A DNA stretch of 64,000 nt from Acanthosepion pharaonis (Eukaryota; Mollusca; Cephalopoda; Sepiida; Sepiidae): NCBI GenBank assembly GCA_903632075.3, contig CAHIKZ030003459.1, positions 1 to 64,000 on the forward strand, in the 5' to 3' direction. A program made the position numbers and the translations under genes. Every line of letters starts with the position of its first letter. The first letter of the stretch is position 1. Positions 11,446-22,964 of this stretch are shown here, one piece after another. The notes under the pieces were generated by a model. That model saw only the letters and a list, made by a program, of their open reading frames with translations, was not told where the DNA came from and made no database searches.

Positions 11446-12576
11446 GTCTGTGACTCATGCAAAGAAAACATAAATTTCTTTCCTTACATTTCGCTAATCT
11501 AGATTCCAGAGAAGAGAACTTTGGACACGAAGTGCTAGAATGATTTTCAGTGCCACAAAACTTACATATAATTGGGGGTTTTACATAGGTATTGAAATTT
11601 TGCAACGCAGAACAAGATTTGTTTAAATTCGATACCTTATCTGATCTAAACTTTACCTCTTTATTATTGTTATACTTAAATCTCGTTATGGCGAGAGTTT
11701 TGATCACTTCGTTATATTTGTCAAAAATATGCATCAGAGAAGGATAATTAGTCCCAGCAATACGAATGATCTCCCTTTTCAAAACACTGGGCAACCTAGA
11801 AAAAATAGTATATCTCACATATTTATTTCCGGGTGTGTTATTTTCTAGGAAATTTAGTTCGAATGAGTTTTTTAACTCCAACAAGTCTGCTCTAACCTTG
11901 GTTAAATACTGTTTGACTCCCTCAAATTCAGAGTCCAGTACAGGCTTATTTTCACTTATTTGCTTCAAAATTTCATTCACAATATACTCGTGATCCCAAT
12001 ATTCTTCTTTTAGCAACTGAATAGCGACATCGTAATTTTCGTTAGTAATAGTTAAATGCTGGATAATCTGCAGAGCGTAATCCGCTAGATATCCTCTTAG
12101 GTATTGTAACTTGATAGCTTTACATTTCACTGCTACCATACAGTTTTGAAATTGAGTAAGAAAGTTTTTGAAGGCGAACTTGTCTTCACAGTTTTTGCCA
12201 CTAAATTTGGGACAATTAAGTTTGGGAGCGAAAGAACACGTACCGGAATTAGAAGCCTCATCTACCTTCACAACATCACTTTCATTATTTTTTGTGATTC
12301 GTTCTCCTATCTTAGCTAGAGCCTCCACAGTATCACATTGAAATTGTTCAAAGGAGTAATCCTCCGGCTCTGACTCTTCGATATTACTATCGAGGTAGAT
12401 ATCATCTATTTGGTCAGTAACCGTTTCCATGGTTTTCAACCACTTAAATATCGTTTGCTCATGAGTAGTGAGCTGGGCCGTTACAATATTTTCTTTGGCC
12501 TTCAGCGCGTTTATAGATCTCTCAATTCTTCCCTTCAACTGACGCCTCTTTTAAAAAGTCTATTAAGTTCCTCCAT
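11384..12576 (-). pseudogene. gag: BEL/Pao Gag
   Basis: About 390 residues of a BEL-type Gag, the structural protein that packages element RNA. The N-terminal part has the KGRIERSINALK-type start region and a capsid-like helical part (KFSGKNCEDKFAFKNFLTQF). The C-terminus has two zinc knuckles of the CX2CX4HX4C type (CKFCGTENHSSTSC and CFLCMSHRHGSQEC). The best start is the ATG at 12574-12576, in a frame that meets the main one only after a one-base shift in a T5A4 run near 12550. The 3' end runs out of frame at an A6 run near 11414, where the protease frame takes over. Both breaks are homopolymer-length changes. Family assignment is from domain order and knuckle pattern. Confidence 0.85.
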
Positions 12577-13385
12577 CTTCCCGCAAATACACCTCAATTT
12601 ATTTTAAAATTTAAAGTCAGGAATTTTTACCGATTGGGACCCGAAATGCTCTGGGAATTTAACGTCGAAGTAGAATTTTTGTTAATTTCAGCAGTAAATA
12701 CTGAATTTTCGCATAAATGTATTCTTTAAAATGAAATGAAAAGCAAAATTTTGCAGGTTATTTTAACGTTAACACTCGGTTAACACGATAACTCCAGTCG
12801 AGAATACTGGATATTAATTTTTGAGGAAAAAGGACATTTGAATTTTTTAAAGGAATAGGCAAAACCTACGCATAGATTTTCCAGTTTGTTTTATAGTTAA
12901 CATTCGTTTAACATTTTTTAGTTTAATTCAGTCACAGTAACTGAAGAATATTTTTTTAAAGAAATTACGGCCGAAATTCACCTTCGAAATTCCTCCGATA
13001 ACTTCAAAACAGAATTTTTGTTTGAAATAATACCGAATTTACGTTTGTTTGGTTCGAAATATAATTTTTAAAGGCGGAATTTTACACAAATTCCCCTTCG
13101 CTTTTTAAGTCAAGACTACGCTAAACTTTTAAGAAAATGTTTAGAAAATTTTAAGGGAAAGCAGAAATCCCCCTTACGTTTTATTTCGAGTTAAAAAAAA
13201 TTTTTTCTTAGGATTTAGCCTGATGAGAAAGGTTATCCAGCCAGACTGTACAAAGAAATATTTCCCTAAAAAATCACGCAGAAATGTCTTGTAAAAACGA
13301 ACACAAATTTTGTTCTTTGCATTCAGGAATTTAGTAAGCGCATTTACAAAAGCTACAGCATTATCATATCATTTTTTGTGCAAAA
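12577..13385 (-). other. BEL/Pao leader between 5' LTR and gag
   Basis: About 0.8 kb of non-coding, AT-rich sequence with scattered short repeats of GAATTTT- and GTTAACA-type words. No primer-binding site starting TGG was seen next to the LTR. Confidence 0.6.
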
Positions 13386-14444
13386 TATAAAAATTTTTTT
13401 GTTTCCTTCTTTCTTTTCACTCTCCTACCAACTCCTTGTGTCAGACACAAAATTTAGTTGGCAGAATAAACGATAACTGCCGTTAGTAGGCTCGAGTTAA
13501 AAATACAAGACAAATCACTGCGTAAAATTTTAAAACAGTAAAAAAACATTTATTGTACAATTACTTTACAATAATCACAAAGGTACAAACAAGGACAAGA
13601 AAGGTTGCACAAAAATTTCCTTCTGTGCGCCTAACATGGCAGGATAAAAAATACTTTCCTGGGGTTTCTAAAAAGGAAATACCCACAGAAACAAGCTATG
13701 AAATTAATAAATGTTTACTTTAACTCCGGTTTTTGAAAATTCAGACCCTTCAAAAATACAAAAAACACCAAAAGAAGGGATAAAGTTTTCAGACCCTTTA
13801 CAACAATACCAAAAAAAAAAAAAAGGGACAAAGTTTTAGAGCTTTTACAAAAGTACATAAAATAAAGGGACAGAACGCAAGGCACCCACCTCCTTCCTTA
13901 GAAGAATTTTCGTTGACTACAGGCCGGATTGGTTTGGAAAAGGTTGGTTCTACTTTCTTTGAAGAATTTTCATTGACAGCAGGCCGGATTGGTTTGGTTA
14001 GGTAGTTGGAGAAAGGCTGATTTATGGCCCACTTGCCGGTCAATGTAGAGTGTTGGTGTTAAGTGGTCTGCGAACTGCGGGTCGTCTCTGCCTTTGTTCC
14101 CTTTCGTTATAATGCTTCTACTGATCGTTTCTTAATGTCCTCTCTTTTATTTGGAAAAGTCGGCTCCACTTGGGGCCATCCGGAATCTCTACGGGCCTCG
14201 AAAACTCAATTTTCATTGGCCAATATATGAAAAAAGCCTTTCTAAATTTCACTTTTGGCGGCTATTCCTGATCCGAAAGGGTCATAAATTTTACACAAGA
14301 AAATCAAAGTTTGTCAAACGATTTTGGCAACAATTTTGGCGGCAAATCTTGATCCGAAATGGTCATAAAAATTGCACAGTTTTTTCTTTTTACACACACA
14401 CACACACCGTCCGGCTTACAAAAAAAATACCCCTTCCTCAAAAG
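13386..14444 (-). repeat. BEL/Pao 5' LTR
   Basis: Direct repeat of 5671-6760, about 1.06 kb. In element orientation it lies upstream of the gag leader. An apparent ORF here matches the same ORF in the other LTR and is not a gene. Confidence 0.9.
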
Positions 14445-14756
14445 AGGACAATTATTCGTTTTGGGACATGTATAAATCTTGTGTATATATGTACGAAGGC
14501 TGCTTGCCATATTAAATGTTTTGTTGGTTACGCTCGCGTATTTCGTCTTTTTATATTCGCACTCAGTGTTAGTGTATCAATGGCTACGCTAATGATAATA
14601 TTAGTATCGGTGTGCTACTGGAAGGCTAGAACGCGTTATTCTACCTAATACAGAATAGTTAGTAAACTCTGTGTGTCAGATACACCCCATATACTCATAC
14701 TCCAAATACGATGACATTTGTAAAGTTCATAGAAGAGAACGAAAAAGAAGGTTCCC
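14445..14756. other. Spacer between BEL LTR and LINE fragment
   Basis: No gene or element recognised. Unlike the left flank, this is not 210-bp satellite, so either the array ended here or sequence was lost on insertion. Confidence 0.4.
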
Positions 14757-16010
14757 TTGGGTCGCCTTTTTAAGATCTATTCAGTTGATGGAAAGTCTGT
14801 GCAGGATCCCAGAAACTTCCCTCGGGCCCCGGGAGTGATTTCCTGTTTTGGGGATACGAGGAACTATCTAAGAGTTTGGTATTTGAGGCTAAAAGCCGTT
14901 CCAGAACTATGCATGGGCACTCCTTATCTGAAAAAAAAATTGAAAGATTTTTGTGCAGGAGAATTACAGTGTTGCTCCACCCCTCTTTATATAGGGCGTT
15001 AAAGCTAACATATCCTATGGACGTTGGCGGTATTGTCATAGATGGACGGTTGGCGTCGAAGATGGGTGCCTAGGACAATCCGTCGGGGTCCTTACCCCGG
15101 CAGATTTCCGCCCAGTATGTGAATAGGATGATTGTTGTTTTTTCTTTCAGATTTAAAAATGTCTATCAAGATAGCCAGCCTGAATGCCAATGGCTTGAGG
15201 GATCGGAGTAAATCTGCACCGCCTGCTTCGTGACCTCTTATCGTTCGGTGTAGATGTCGCCGTGATCCAGGAAACTTACTTTGTTTACAACGTTGATGTT
15301 TGTGTGCTGTCTAACGACTTTGTCGTCTATTCAGCATATTGGGACCAACTGGCCACAGGTGTTTCTTGGCTGTTTAAACGTACCCTGGGTGCGAGGGAGG
15401 ACCTTATCAATGCTGTGAAAAGTACTTCGTTGGGACCTGAACAGACGTTCTTTGAAGGGCTGAACCATTCAACGCAACCTGCATCTGATCCGCACGATCA
15501 TAGAGGGTGTAAAAGACGACGATTAAACCGCGCTAATCAATTTGGATCAGTCCAAGGCATTTGATAGGGTCAACCATCGCTACCTGGCTGCTGTCCTGCA
15601 GGCCGCCGGATTCAACCCCGAGTTCTGCCGGTGGATTACTTCCTGTGGATTAGTTCCCTCAGTGCTGTGGTACAGGTGAACGGAAAGCGGTCACGCGCTT
15701 TTGCGCTTGGACAGTCGGTTCGTCAGGGTTGCCCACTGTTACCCCTATATTACGCTTTAACTTTGACACTTCTTCTTCGCCGACTGAGGGACAGGGCGTG
15801 CATTCCGGCTCCACCTGGCATCGCTATCCCTTGTGAGGCTCCAGGCAGTGTTTCCGCGTACGCCAATGACGTATGTACTTTCGCGTGGACGACGGTACTG
15901 TCCGCATTCCCGAAGTGTGGTTTGGAAGTACAGGCAAAGGTCTGCTTGACTCTGCTGGCGTTAAAATTGATTGTCTATCTGTTGATACTTGGTTGGAAGG
16001 TCTAGCACAA
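14757..16010 (+). pseudogene. Tx1-like LINE fragment, internally deleted
   Basis: The first part (14757-15070) matches the ORF1 C-terminus of the fuller copy at 54-60 kb (shared HPSLYRALKLT and GGI motifs). At 15159 an ATG opens the ORF2 endonuclease (IASLNANGLRDRS, then VAVIQETYF). After about 15480 the endonuclease is cut and joined to RT (LDQSKAFDRVNHRYL, VRQGCPLLPL, SAYANDV where YADD is expected). RT then breaks off near 16010. The YADD to YAND change removes a catalytic Asp. Many frame changes and deletions show a dead copy. A T-rich tract ending CAG stands just before the ORF2 ATG. Confidence 0.8.
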
Positions 16011-16285
16011 GTCTACCACCAAGAAAGATGACAAGATCTGGATGGAATCATGAAGTGGTCTCAAATGATAGCAAAACAAAATGACACATATGTGGTTGAA
16101 TAGATCTATGTACAAATATCTAAATATTGTCTTTGAAATTCAGTTAAAAATGCAACAATTTTTTTATTTCGACCCAATTTTTGTGTTTGGCAGATAATCA
16201 AGACAAAGGACATGACTCATAATTCCCTTTTTTTTCAAAATTACCTCTCTCCTTATATATGATTTTGTGAAACAATTGTAACTGT
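16011..16285. other. Spacer between two LINE fragments
   Basis: AT-rich sequence with no recognisable feature; the next LINE fragment ends at 16286. Confidence 0.4.
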
Positions 16286-17345
16286 ACAAATGCGGCACAA
16301 GGTCAAAAGGTGGGGGATGAGGAAAATAACGGTCATCAACTGTCTTAAGATTAAACTGAGCACAGTTACAATCACTAACCCAGGCATACAAACAATATTC
16401 CTTTCACCAAAACAACGCATTTTTACTTACCATTCTTACCTCAACCACCATAATGCCTCATAAACTCCTAAACTAGTCCCCACATTTACAATTCATAGTT
16501 TGTGGGGGGGGGAATAAAAATAACAATTTAAAAATCTAAAAAACCCCAATGATTATTTACATATATGTACAAAACTATATACAAGAATTTAAACAAAAAT
16601 TTTGTTAGTAGTAAACCCCCCACAGCCCTAACTGTGACGGAAACATCAGTTAACTGGGCGAAATCAATGCGAGACTTTAGAAAACTAAAATATTCGTACA
16701 AGCAATGCACTCACTAAAAACATACACTCATTCAAACACAACAAAAAATACGAAAGACACATTCGAAACGAAAGGCGCCCTGCACCCACCAGAGAACTGA
16801 TATCACTAACCACCTAACGATGGGAGGGATGGGGAATTAAACAAAAGAAAGAAAAATAGGGCCAGCACCTTTCACTCGGCAGAGACGCGCAAGACTTTCA
16901 CCAAATTTCAATGGACGGAGTCGTTTCCTTTCCGTCTTGATCTTGACTTTAAGCTGATAGGAAGAGGTAAACTTCTCGCGCCCATGAAATTCCTCCTGTC
17001 GCGTCGTCCATATCACGACTCGCATAACCCCCAGTAAGCAAAGGAACACATAGTGCTCAGCCTTAGTCAACATGGTACTATATTGCTACAGACGGAACTG
17101 CACCCGAGGACAAAAAACTTTCCGCGCAGCATGCGAAGCATGATGTCTTCAACAAACTTACACAATGGAGCTACGACACTACACTGAAAAAAGGCGTGAC
17201 CCAGGGTCTACACCTCCCCACTGTAGCGAACGCAGTTTGGTGACTTTACCAAACTCGCCGCACAAAGTCTTTTGGCGACCCAGAGTGCCCCTCAAATCAC
17301 CAGCCAGGTAAGTGATGCCTCAGTGTCCGTGAGACATTTCAACCC
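16286..17345 (-). mobile_element. 5'-truncated Tx1-like LINE, 3' end and 3' UTR
   Basis: 16837-17073 encodes the C-terminal tail of Tx1-type ORF2 (LTKAEHYVFLCLLGVMRVV and QLKVKIKTERKRLRP), very similar to 54382-54822. Further 5' sequence up to about 17345 also matches that copy. The 3' UTR runs to 16286, ending at CCTTGTGCCGCATTTGT on the minus strand, the same end as the copy at 53752. No poly(A) tail is seen, which suggests a family that ends without one. Confidence 0.8.
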
Positions 17346-17987
17346 AAGAATGATGCCCAAGAAAAACAAACCATAAAACACATACACCTACACAACAGAA
17401 ACATAAGTGTTATATTCCGTGCTAATAGGAATATATACTTAAGCAACACGGTGGATAAATAAGTAAAGGTTTATTGTAAAACCAGTACAATAAGAAATAA
17501 GGTAACAGTTATGCGCATGATTGTCACAAGTCATTCCAGTAGTGAGTGCTGCTATTGGAAGGTTGGTAGTTCTCAGGTAAGTCTGAGTCCTACTCAACAG
17601 ATCCCAGCCAGACTCCTGTAGTCCGTTGCCTTACGGATACTTATAGGTAGTTACAGGTTATTCTATTACATCAATAAGGAACTTTGCATGAAAAGAAATA
17701 TGGAGAAAGACTCTTATGAAAACTTTGCATAGGGAAAAAAACTTTTATAGAAATGTTGCATGATAAATAAAATGTTGCCTGATAAATAAAAAAACTTTGC
17801 ATGATAAATAAAAAAAAAATGTAGCAGGACCAATAGAAACATTGCATAACATATAGAAATGTTGCATGAAAATTATTCTTTTTCTATTATTACTGCATGA
17901 CTTAGTATGCATGAAAAATAGTATACTAGTAGATTTGGGTTTGAGATGTAATTTACTAGTAAATGACTGTAGAAGTATGGGAGGAAT
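17346..17987. repeat. Short degenerate TTGCATGA repeat in unremarkable DNA
   Basis: 17670-17880 holds about eight imperfect copies of a unit like AACTTTGCATGATAAATAAA. The rest shows no gene. The tandem stretch also contains several ATGCAT/TGCATGA words. Confidence 0.5.
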
Positions 17988-18620
17988 GTGATACTATTTG
18001 TTACTTTGGTAAAATGGAAGAAAGTTTTGTTAAAACATAAGAAAGTGTTATGTGCTGAGAGGCATTGAAATGAGAAGAGTTAATACCAAAAACCAGTGGG
18101 AAGAATTGAGGATTTAATTCACACATAAACAACTTGAACTGTATGTCGAGCAGTTTGAACAATGGAAAAGTGACCCAAACTTAGGGGGCAATGTTGATTG
18201 ACACACAGCTGCAAATGTGGGCTGGAAAGTGAAAAAGTAGATTTTGTAAACAACTGAATTTGGAACTGAGTTTTCCTGGATGGAAAATGGTCACAGTAGC
18301 AGGAGCAGATAAGACATCAAGGAGGATGGAGGAACCATGTTCATAAATATGAATAAGTGAAGTGAATTAATCAATAGAAGAGAGTAGAAGAGAGAAAAGG
18401 GCAGAAGAGACGGAGCCAAGACCAGAGACTTGTCTCAAACCTTACCAACAACAGCAAACCAGATTTTGCCATAATATCACTTGCGATTTAGATGCGGGTT
18501 GCGCTGATATAAACCAATTATTGTATGGAGAGACTGATAAGAAAACAGTATTTACTTTTGTTCAATTTATTTGAGTATTTTTTCCTCCTGTACATTTTCG
18601 CCCTGCTTGGACCAGCCCAA
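17988..18620 (+). mobile_element. Possible LTR remnant
   Basis: A purine-rich run (GGGAGGAA) is followed by TGTGATACTATTTG, as at the polypurine tract and 3' LTR start of many Gypsy elements, and CCAGCCCAACA near 18620 could be the CA end. No second copy or pol sequence is nearby. It could be something else. Confidence 0.25.
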
Positions 18621-19125
18621 CACAAAGATACCTGTGACGATTTGGTTTTGGCCTCCTTATGATCAAACTTAAATCACAACATGGGATAGGGCAGGTCTGA
18701 GATTGAAATGATCTTCATCAATCAGCCGTGGTGTTGGAATTCTTGGACAGCCAGGGAGGGTGTTGCATGATTACATTATGAAAAAAATGAAAAAAACACC
18801 TCCTTTACTCTGCTGTAAAATTTGAAAGGAATTTACATTTATTAAATGACATAAAAAATAATAATTGCACAAAATTTTCTGTTGTGTACTAAACAATTTA
18901 GCAAGATAACAAATTCTAATTACAATACTGTTTGGCTCATAAAAACAATTAAAATTATTATCAACAAAATGTTACTTCAATTCATTCGACTGCAGAAAAA
19001 AGTTGAGAAGGGTGGCAAATTCACAAGCATCACTGAGTTTCTAGTTTGTTTAGACAACAGTTCAGTTTTACAATAATTTAGTTTTACAACAGTTCAGTTT
19101 TATAAGTCTCGTATTTTCATAAAAA
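18621..19125. other. No gene recognised
   Basis: AT-rich sequence. A stretch at 18830-18920 looks vaguely like part of the BEL LTR (GCACAAAATTTTCTG box), too weakly to call. Confidence 0.3.
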
Positions 19126-19129
19126 GGAA

Positions 19130-19640
19130 ATGCATTAGAAAAATTTTCATGGTGGCATTATTCATAGTCATGCTACCAACATTCTGTATTCTTAGGTTCA
19201 GCTTGCTTTTGGACGTGAATTTCAATATTTTTCAAAACAGAAATGTTGAACCACATTTGAAGAGTGTCCACAGATTTTCTCCGATAATCCTTTCCTCACA
19301 TAGGGTAGGCATACTGAAGCTGTAAGCTTCTAAGTGTTGTTATCCTCTTGTACCCAGTTTGATGGAGCCGCTGACATGTACTCGGGTAGTTGATTGATTA
19401 TACTGACTTACACTGTCCATGTTCATATGTTACAGAGACGCCACCTGACTTTTTCTACATATTGTAAGAAAAGGACGATCCCTTTCTTTAAATTGTATGG
19501 GTGGTGGGATTTCAAGTTGAGATATTTTCCGGTGAATATAGGCTTGCGGTATACAGATGTCTTGAACCCATGATCTGTTCGAGATTTTAGTACATCCAGG
19601 AAGGCGAGTTGTCGTTTTCTCTCTCCATTGTGAATGTTAC
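19130..19640 (-). pseudogene. Penelope-like element RT C-terminus fragment
   Basis: The minus strand encodes the PLE-type RT tail: RQLAFLDVLKSRTDHG, TSVYRKPIFTGKYLN and SHHPYNLKKGIV, matching the FLDV...VYRKPTHT...SNHHP pattern of PLE reverse transcriptases. 19250-19390 aligns with the RT-to-GIY-YIG linker of the copy at 62560-62700 (shared ACCCAG..., GTACTCGGGTAGTTG-type words). It is truncated on both sides and has stops. The hammerhead-like motif at 19748 lies just to its right but on the other strand. Confidence 0.7.
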
Positions 19641-19747
19641 CGATGTTACTTATTCAGTTCACATGGTCCAGTAGGAAATGGCTTTAACGATGTAGTTTCT
19701 AATGCCATTTCCTCAAAGTATTTCATATTTAGATTTTCGGTTTCAGT

Positions 19748-19787
19748 CTGAAGAAAGGCCGGGGAGTACGACGGCCTAAACGTTGTA
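19748..19787 (+). ncRNA. Hammerhead-like motif of a PLE terminal repeat (degenerate)
   Basis: CTGAAGA at 19748-19754 is followed by a GGCCG...CGGCC stem and TAAACGTTGTA. The layout copies a hammerhead core, but CUGAAGA replaces CUGAUGA and UAAA replaces GAAA, so activity is doubtful. PLE terminal repeats are known to encode hammerheads. Confidence 0.4.
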
Positions 19788-19869
19788 AATATAGCAATGA
19801 TGATGAGAATAAAAGTCCGAATAATATAAATAATGTAAATGATATTTTCAATATTCATATATGTTTGTA

Positions 19870-20100
19870 AAAATCAAATGTTTTAACATAACTTTGTTAA
19901 AGGAAAACGTGTTAAAATCACTTTTTCGATCGAAAACATTGATTTTTATGGGGTCTGAAATGTTTTCAAACACTAAATTGCCTTTTAATTCAACGTTGTT
20001 TCAGTTACTAAAGTTAAATGTCTTGGCATAAAATGGCGTTTTCCATGTATTCATAAATTTTTGAAAAACCTTTTTTTTTTAAAATAACTTTACACAAAGT
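19870..20100 (+). repeat. Diverged unit of the 210-bp satellite superfamily
   Basis: Same order of boxes as the array at 870-4830: AACATAACTTTGTTAAAG, GTTAAAATCACTTTTTCGATCGA, GTTTTCAAACACTAAATTG. One unit, plus orientation. Confidence 0.6.
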
Positions 20101-20440
20101 ACTTTTCTTTTACCGATTTTGATATCTTTCAATTGAAAATGTTGAAATAAAAAAAACTATAGCGGATTTTGTTATTTTTCAATAGAAAATGTGTAAATCT
20201 AAATGATTTATAGGAGATTCTGTTTTTTTCTATTGAAAATGATGAAATATAGCGGAATTATATCAGTTTTTTTATTTTACAATGGAAAACGATGAAAGAA
20301 AATTGATTTATAGCAGATTTTGTTATTTTTCAATAGAAAATGTTGAAATCAAATGGAATTATAGCAGACTTTATTATTTTTCAATAGAAAATTTAAAAAT
20401 CGATTATAGAAGGGGTTGTTATTTTACAATTGAAAATGTT
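20101..20440 (+). repeat. 51-bp satellite, short array
   Basis: About six diverged units of the same repeat that fills 29.9-36.4 kb (TTTTTCAATAGAAAATGTTGAAATC... ATTATAGCAGATTTTGTTA). Confidence 0.75.
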
Positions 20441-20499
20441 TGCAATTTACACCAATTTCAGCTACTTTTATTAGCTTAAACGATGTCAATTTTTAAAAA

Positions 20500-20904
20500 A
20501 AATTGTTTTTTGAAAAACATTCGAAAACCCCAAATTATTTAGAATCGATTTGTTTTCCATCGAAAAAAATTGAGTTTAACAAGTTTCGTCAGTGTACACG
20601 GAGTTTACTTTTTTTAATATTTTTTAAAAATTTATTTTACAAACCAATGTAAATATGGAAACTATAGTTCTGTTAAAATTAACGCAGTTTACACAAATTT
20701 CAATTACTTTTGATACCTTAAACTGTGAAACCACGTTAATTTCACTTAATTTGGTGCCTGGAAACATTCGAAAACCCCTAAAATTATTGAAAATCGATCT
20801 ATTTATTTTTTTCCTAAAACAACTTACACAAAGTTATATTAAAAATAATTTAATTTTCAGATATAGTGCGTTATCAATTATAGTGAAGTATATGGGTGTT
20901 GAAA
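20500..20904 (-). repeat. 210-bp satellite superfamily, reverse orientation
   Basis: GAAAACATTCGAAAACCCC, AATTATTTAGAATCGATTTG and ATCGAAAAAAATTGAGTTTAACAAG boxes match the reverse complement of the first array. Roughly two diverged units. Confidence 0.6.
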
Positions 20905-21765
20905 CAGAATAGTTTGAATTGGCCTTGTTAGTTAGATAGCCCGCCATAAGAGGGGTATAAAACAAGAAAAATCAATTTGTAAAGTGAAACAACAAATTTA
21001 TATTCATATAAATAATTTAAGGTCTATACAAATAAAATTAATGTATTTTGGTTGATACAAGGTCGTCAAAAATGTTCGTAGTAGTCCTTGCAAAAATGAG
21101 TTTATGTGTACGTAGGCAGGAACGTATGTGTGGATGTATGTATGTATGAGCGTTATCGTAGGTTAAGAATGTCTTTGAAGTAATCGCTCAGTCTTAAAAT
21201 ATTCCGTTCGTTTATCAAGTATAAAAGAGGTGAGGGAGAAAGGTAGAGATAATAACGATTGCTTGACGTATGCTCGATTCCTTCTCTCTGGTAACAGGCG
21301 AACTTGCCCGTCTTTGAATTCATAAATGACTTTTTCAAGCGCCACAAAGGGGCTTGAAAAAGTCATGTGGGAGTTCACTCCCGGATATAATTTGGGCCTT
21401 TCTATTGAACGACGAACTAACTTCGCGTCGACTCGTAAAATAAATTTGTTTCTAAGAATTGAAGATTATTTGAATTTTGTTTTTAGATGTTTCCTAGTTT
21501 TCTATTGGCCGAAAAACATTTCGCATCAAAGTGTGAAATTTCACGAGTTGAGTTTTGAATTGGCTTTTGCGTGTGTATTAAGCAAAGTTTGTAAATTCGA
21601 GTCTTTTTAATTTCTAACAAAATCAATAAGTCCGTGCTTGGTATTTGAATTTTTAAATCTAGATCTTGTTTTGTTCACTACAGAGCAAAAATTCATGAAT
21701 GCCTGGTACTTGACAAAGACGCCATTTTACGCCAACCACCACTACTTTTTCATTTTTTGAATCTT
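20905..21765. other. Unrecognised insert in satellite with a 15-bp hairpin
   Basis: An about 0.8-kb stretch between satellite pieces, richer in G+C than its flanks. It holds a perfect inverted repeat, ATGACTTTTTCAAGC (21326-21340) with its complement at 21352-21366 around an 11-base loop. No protein match recognised. Confidence 0.4.
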
Positions 21766-22000
21766 ATTTTAAAAAGTAATTCGTTCTTTGAGAAAACATT
21801 AAAAAAAAAACCAGCAATTACTGAAAATCGACTTTTCGATCAACTACAATTGGTTTTAAGAAGTTTCGGCAGCTTGCAAAAAATGATAGTAAAATTTTGG
21901 CTTTTTTTTACTAACTTATGAAAACATGGAAAATATAGTTGAACTTGACGAAATTTATGCCAATTTCAGCTAATTCATTACATTTGGATCAGTAATTCGT
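21766..22000 (-). repeat. 210-bp satellite superfamily unit, reverse orientation
   Basis: GAGAAAACATT..., CAATTACTGAAAATCGAC and TTTTAAGAAGTTTCGGCAGC boxes match the reverse unit. One diverged copy. Confidence 0.5.
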
Positions 22001-22960
22001 GTCTTCCTAGTCTTCCAAAAATGAACATCTTCATCCACAACAAACATTTTTTGTTGAACGTAATATCATGCTCTGTCATGCGAAGAAATTTCTTCATTTT
22101 CTTAGTCTAGCAGAAGATTAGAGCATAAACTGATGTAGTTTTCTCAGTTTAGGCTTCCATCAACCATTTTTTGCAACACCACAGCATTACGTATGCACAG
22201 TAATTTTTTACTTTGTGGTATATCTTCCATTGTTTCTTTCTGCCATTGTTCTTCTTAAATATTCTCTTGCAATTGTATCTCTATTTTACATTCTTCACTA
22301 AAATTTATTTTTTTCACTTTCCAGTATCCCACGTCACATGTTCTTTTGATCACTTCAGTATTGTATTTCGATGTTTTTGACTAATAATTCTTTTGCTATA
22401 CGTTCAAGTTTTTTTTAATACTCTGTGTACATTATCAACTAACTGAATTCACTACTGATTTGGATTGCTATTAATTTTGGATTGCATACGAGATTCTCAC
22501 AATCTTTCTTTCATCTCTCTTGCCTAACTTTTATGACCTTCCAGTTTTCTTTGCATCTAAAACTCATCCAGTAGTAGCAAACATCTTTTAGATGGTTTCA
22601 TTGCAAGTCTGACCATTCCTAGTGGCCTGGATTTTTCTCATAGAGTCATCTTCCCCTTTAAATTCACAATGTTTCAGTAGAAATTTTGGCCATGATTTTA
22701 TGATAAAATCATAAAAAAGAACAAGCTAATGTTAAACTTTACATACATAAGAGTGAATAAATCCTACTTAGAAATTTGCGCAACTGGTTATTGTATCGTT
22801 ATGCAAGGGGTTCTGAGTACAACACTACAATTATGTAATTATTTATTTACTAAGCTTAGGTAATTTGGGGGTAATATCATCACTGTAATAAAACTGACCG
22901 TGAAACTAGTTTGTGGTATTTCCCCTAAAAGAGTGGATATAAAAAAAATACAACCCAAAC
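22001..22960. other. AT-rich, nothing firm
   Basis: No intact ORF. The minus strand has weak stretches of coding-like composition with many stops, possibly a very old retroelement; I cannot assign it. Confidence 0.3.
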
Positions 22961-22964
22961 AAAA

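Larger units (their letters stand above)
5671..14444 (-). mobile_element. BEL/Pao LTR retrotransposon, nearly full length
   Basis: Two long direct repeats (5671-6760 and 13386-14444) flank a minus-strand gag-pol in the BEL/Pao order: Gag with two zinc knuckles, aspartic protease, reverse transcriptase, RNase H, integrase. Total length is about 8.8 kb. The LTRs are almost identical outside a few indels, so the insertion looks young. The coding region is interrupted by several single-base frame changes but shows no large deletion. A clear target-site duplication, a tRNA primer site starting TGG, and canonical TG...CA ends were not found; the shared LTR sequence starts TATAAAAA and ends TCCTCAAAAG on the plus strand. 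Confidence 0.92.

Noticed and set aside
14757..17345. Single twin-primed LINE insertion explaining both LINE fragments
   Set aside because: In twin priming the inverted 5' piece would abut the truncated 5' end of the other piece; here it abuts the 3' end, so two separate insertions are simpler.
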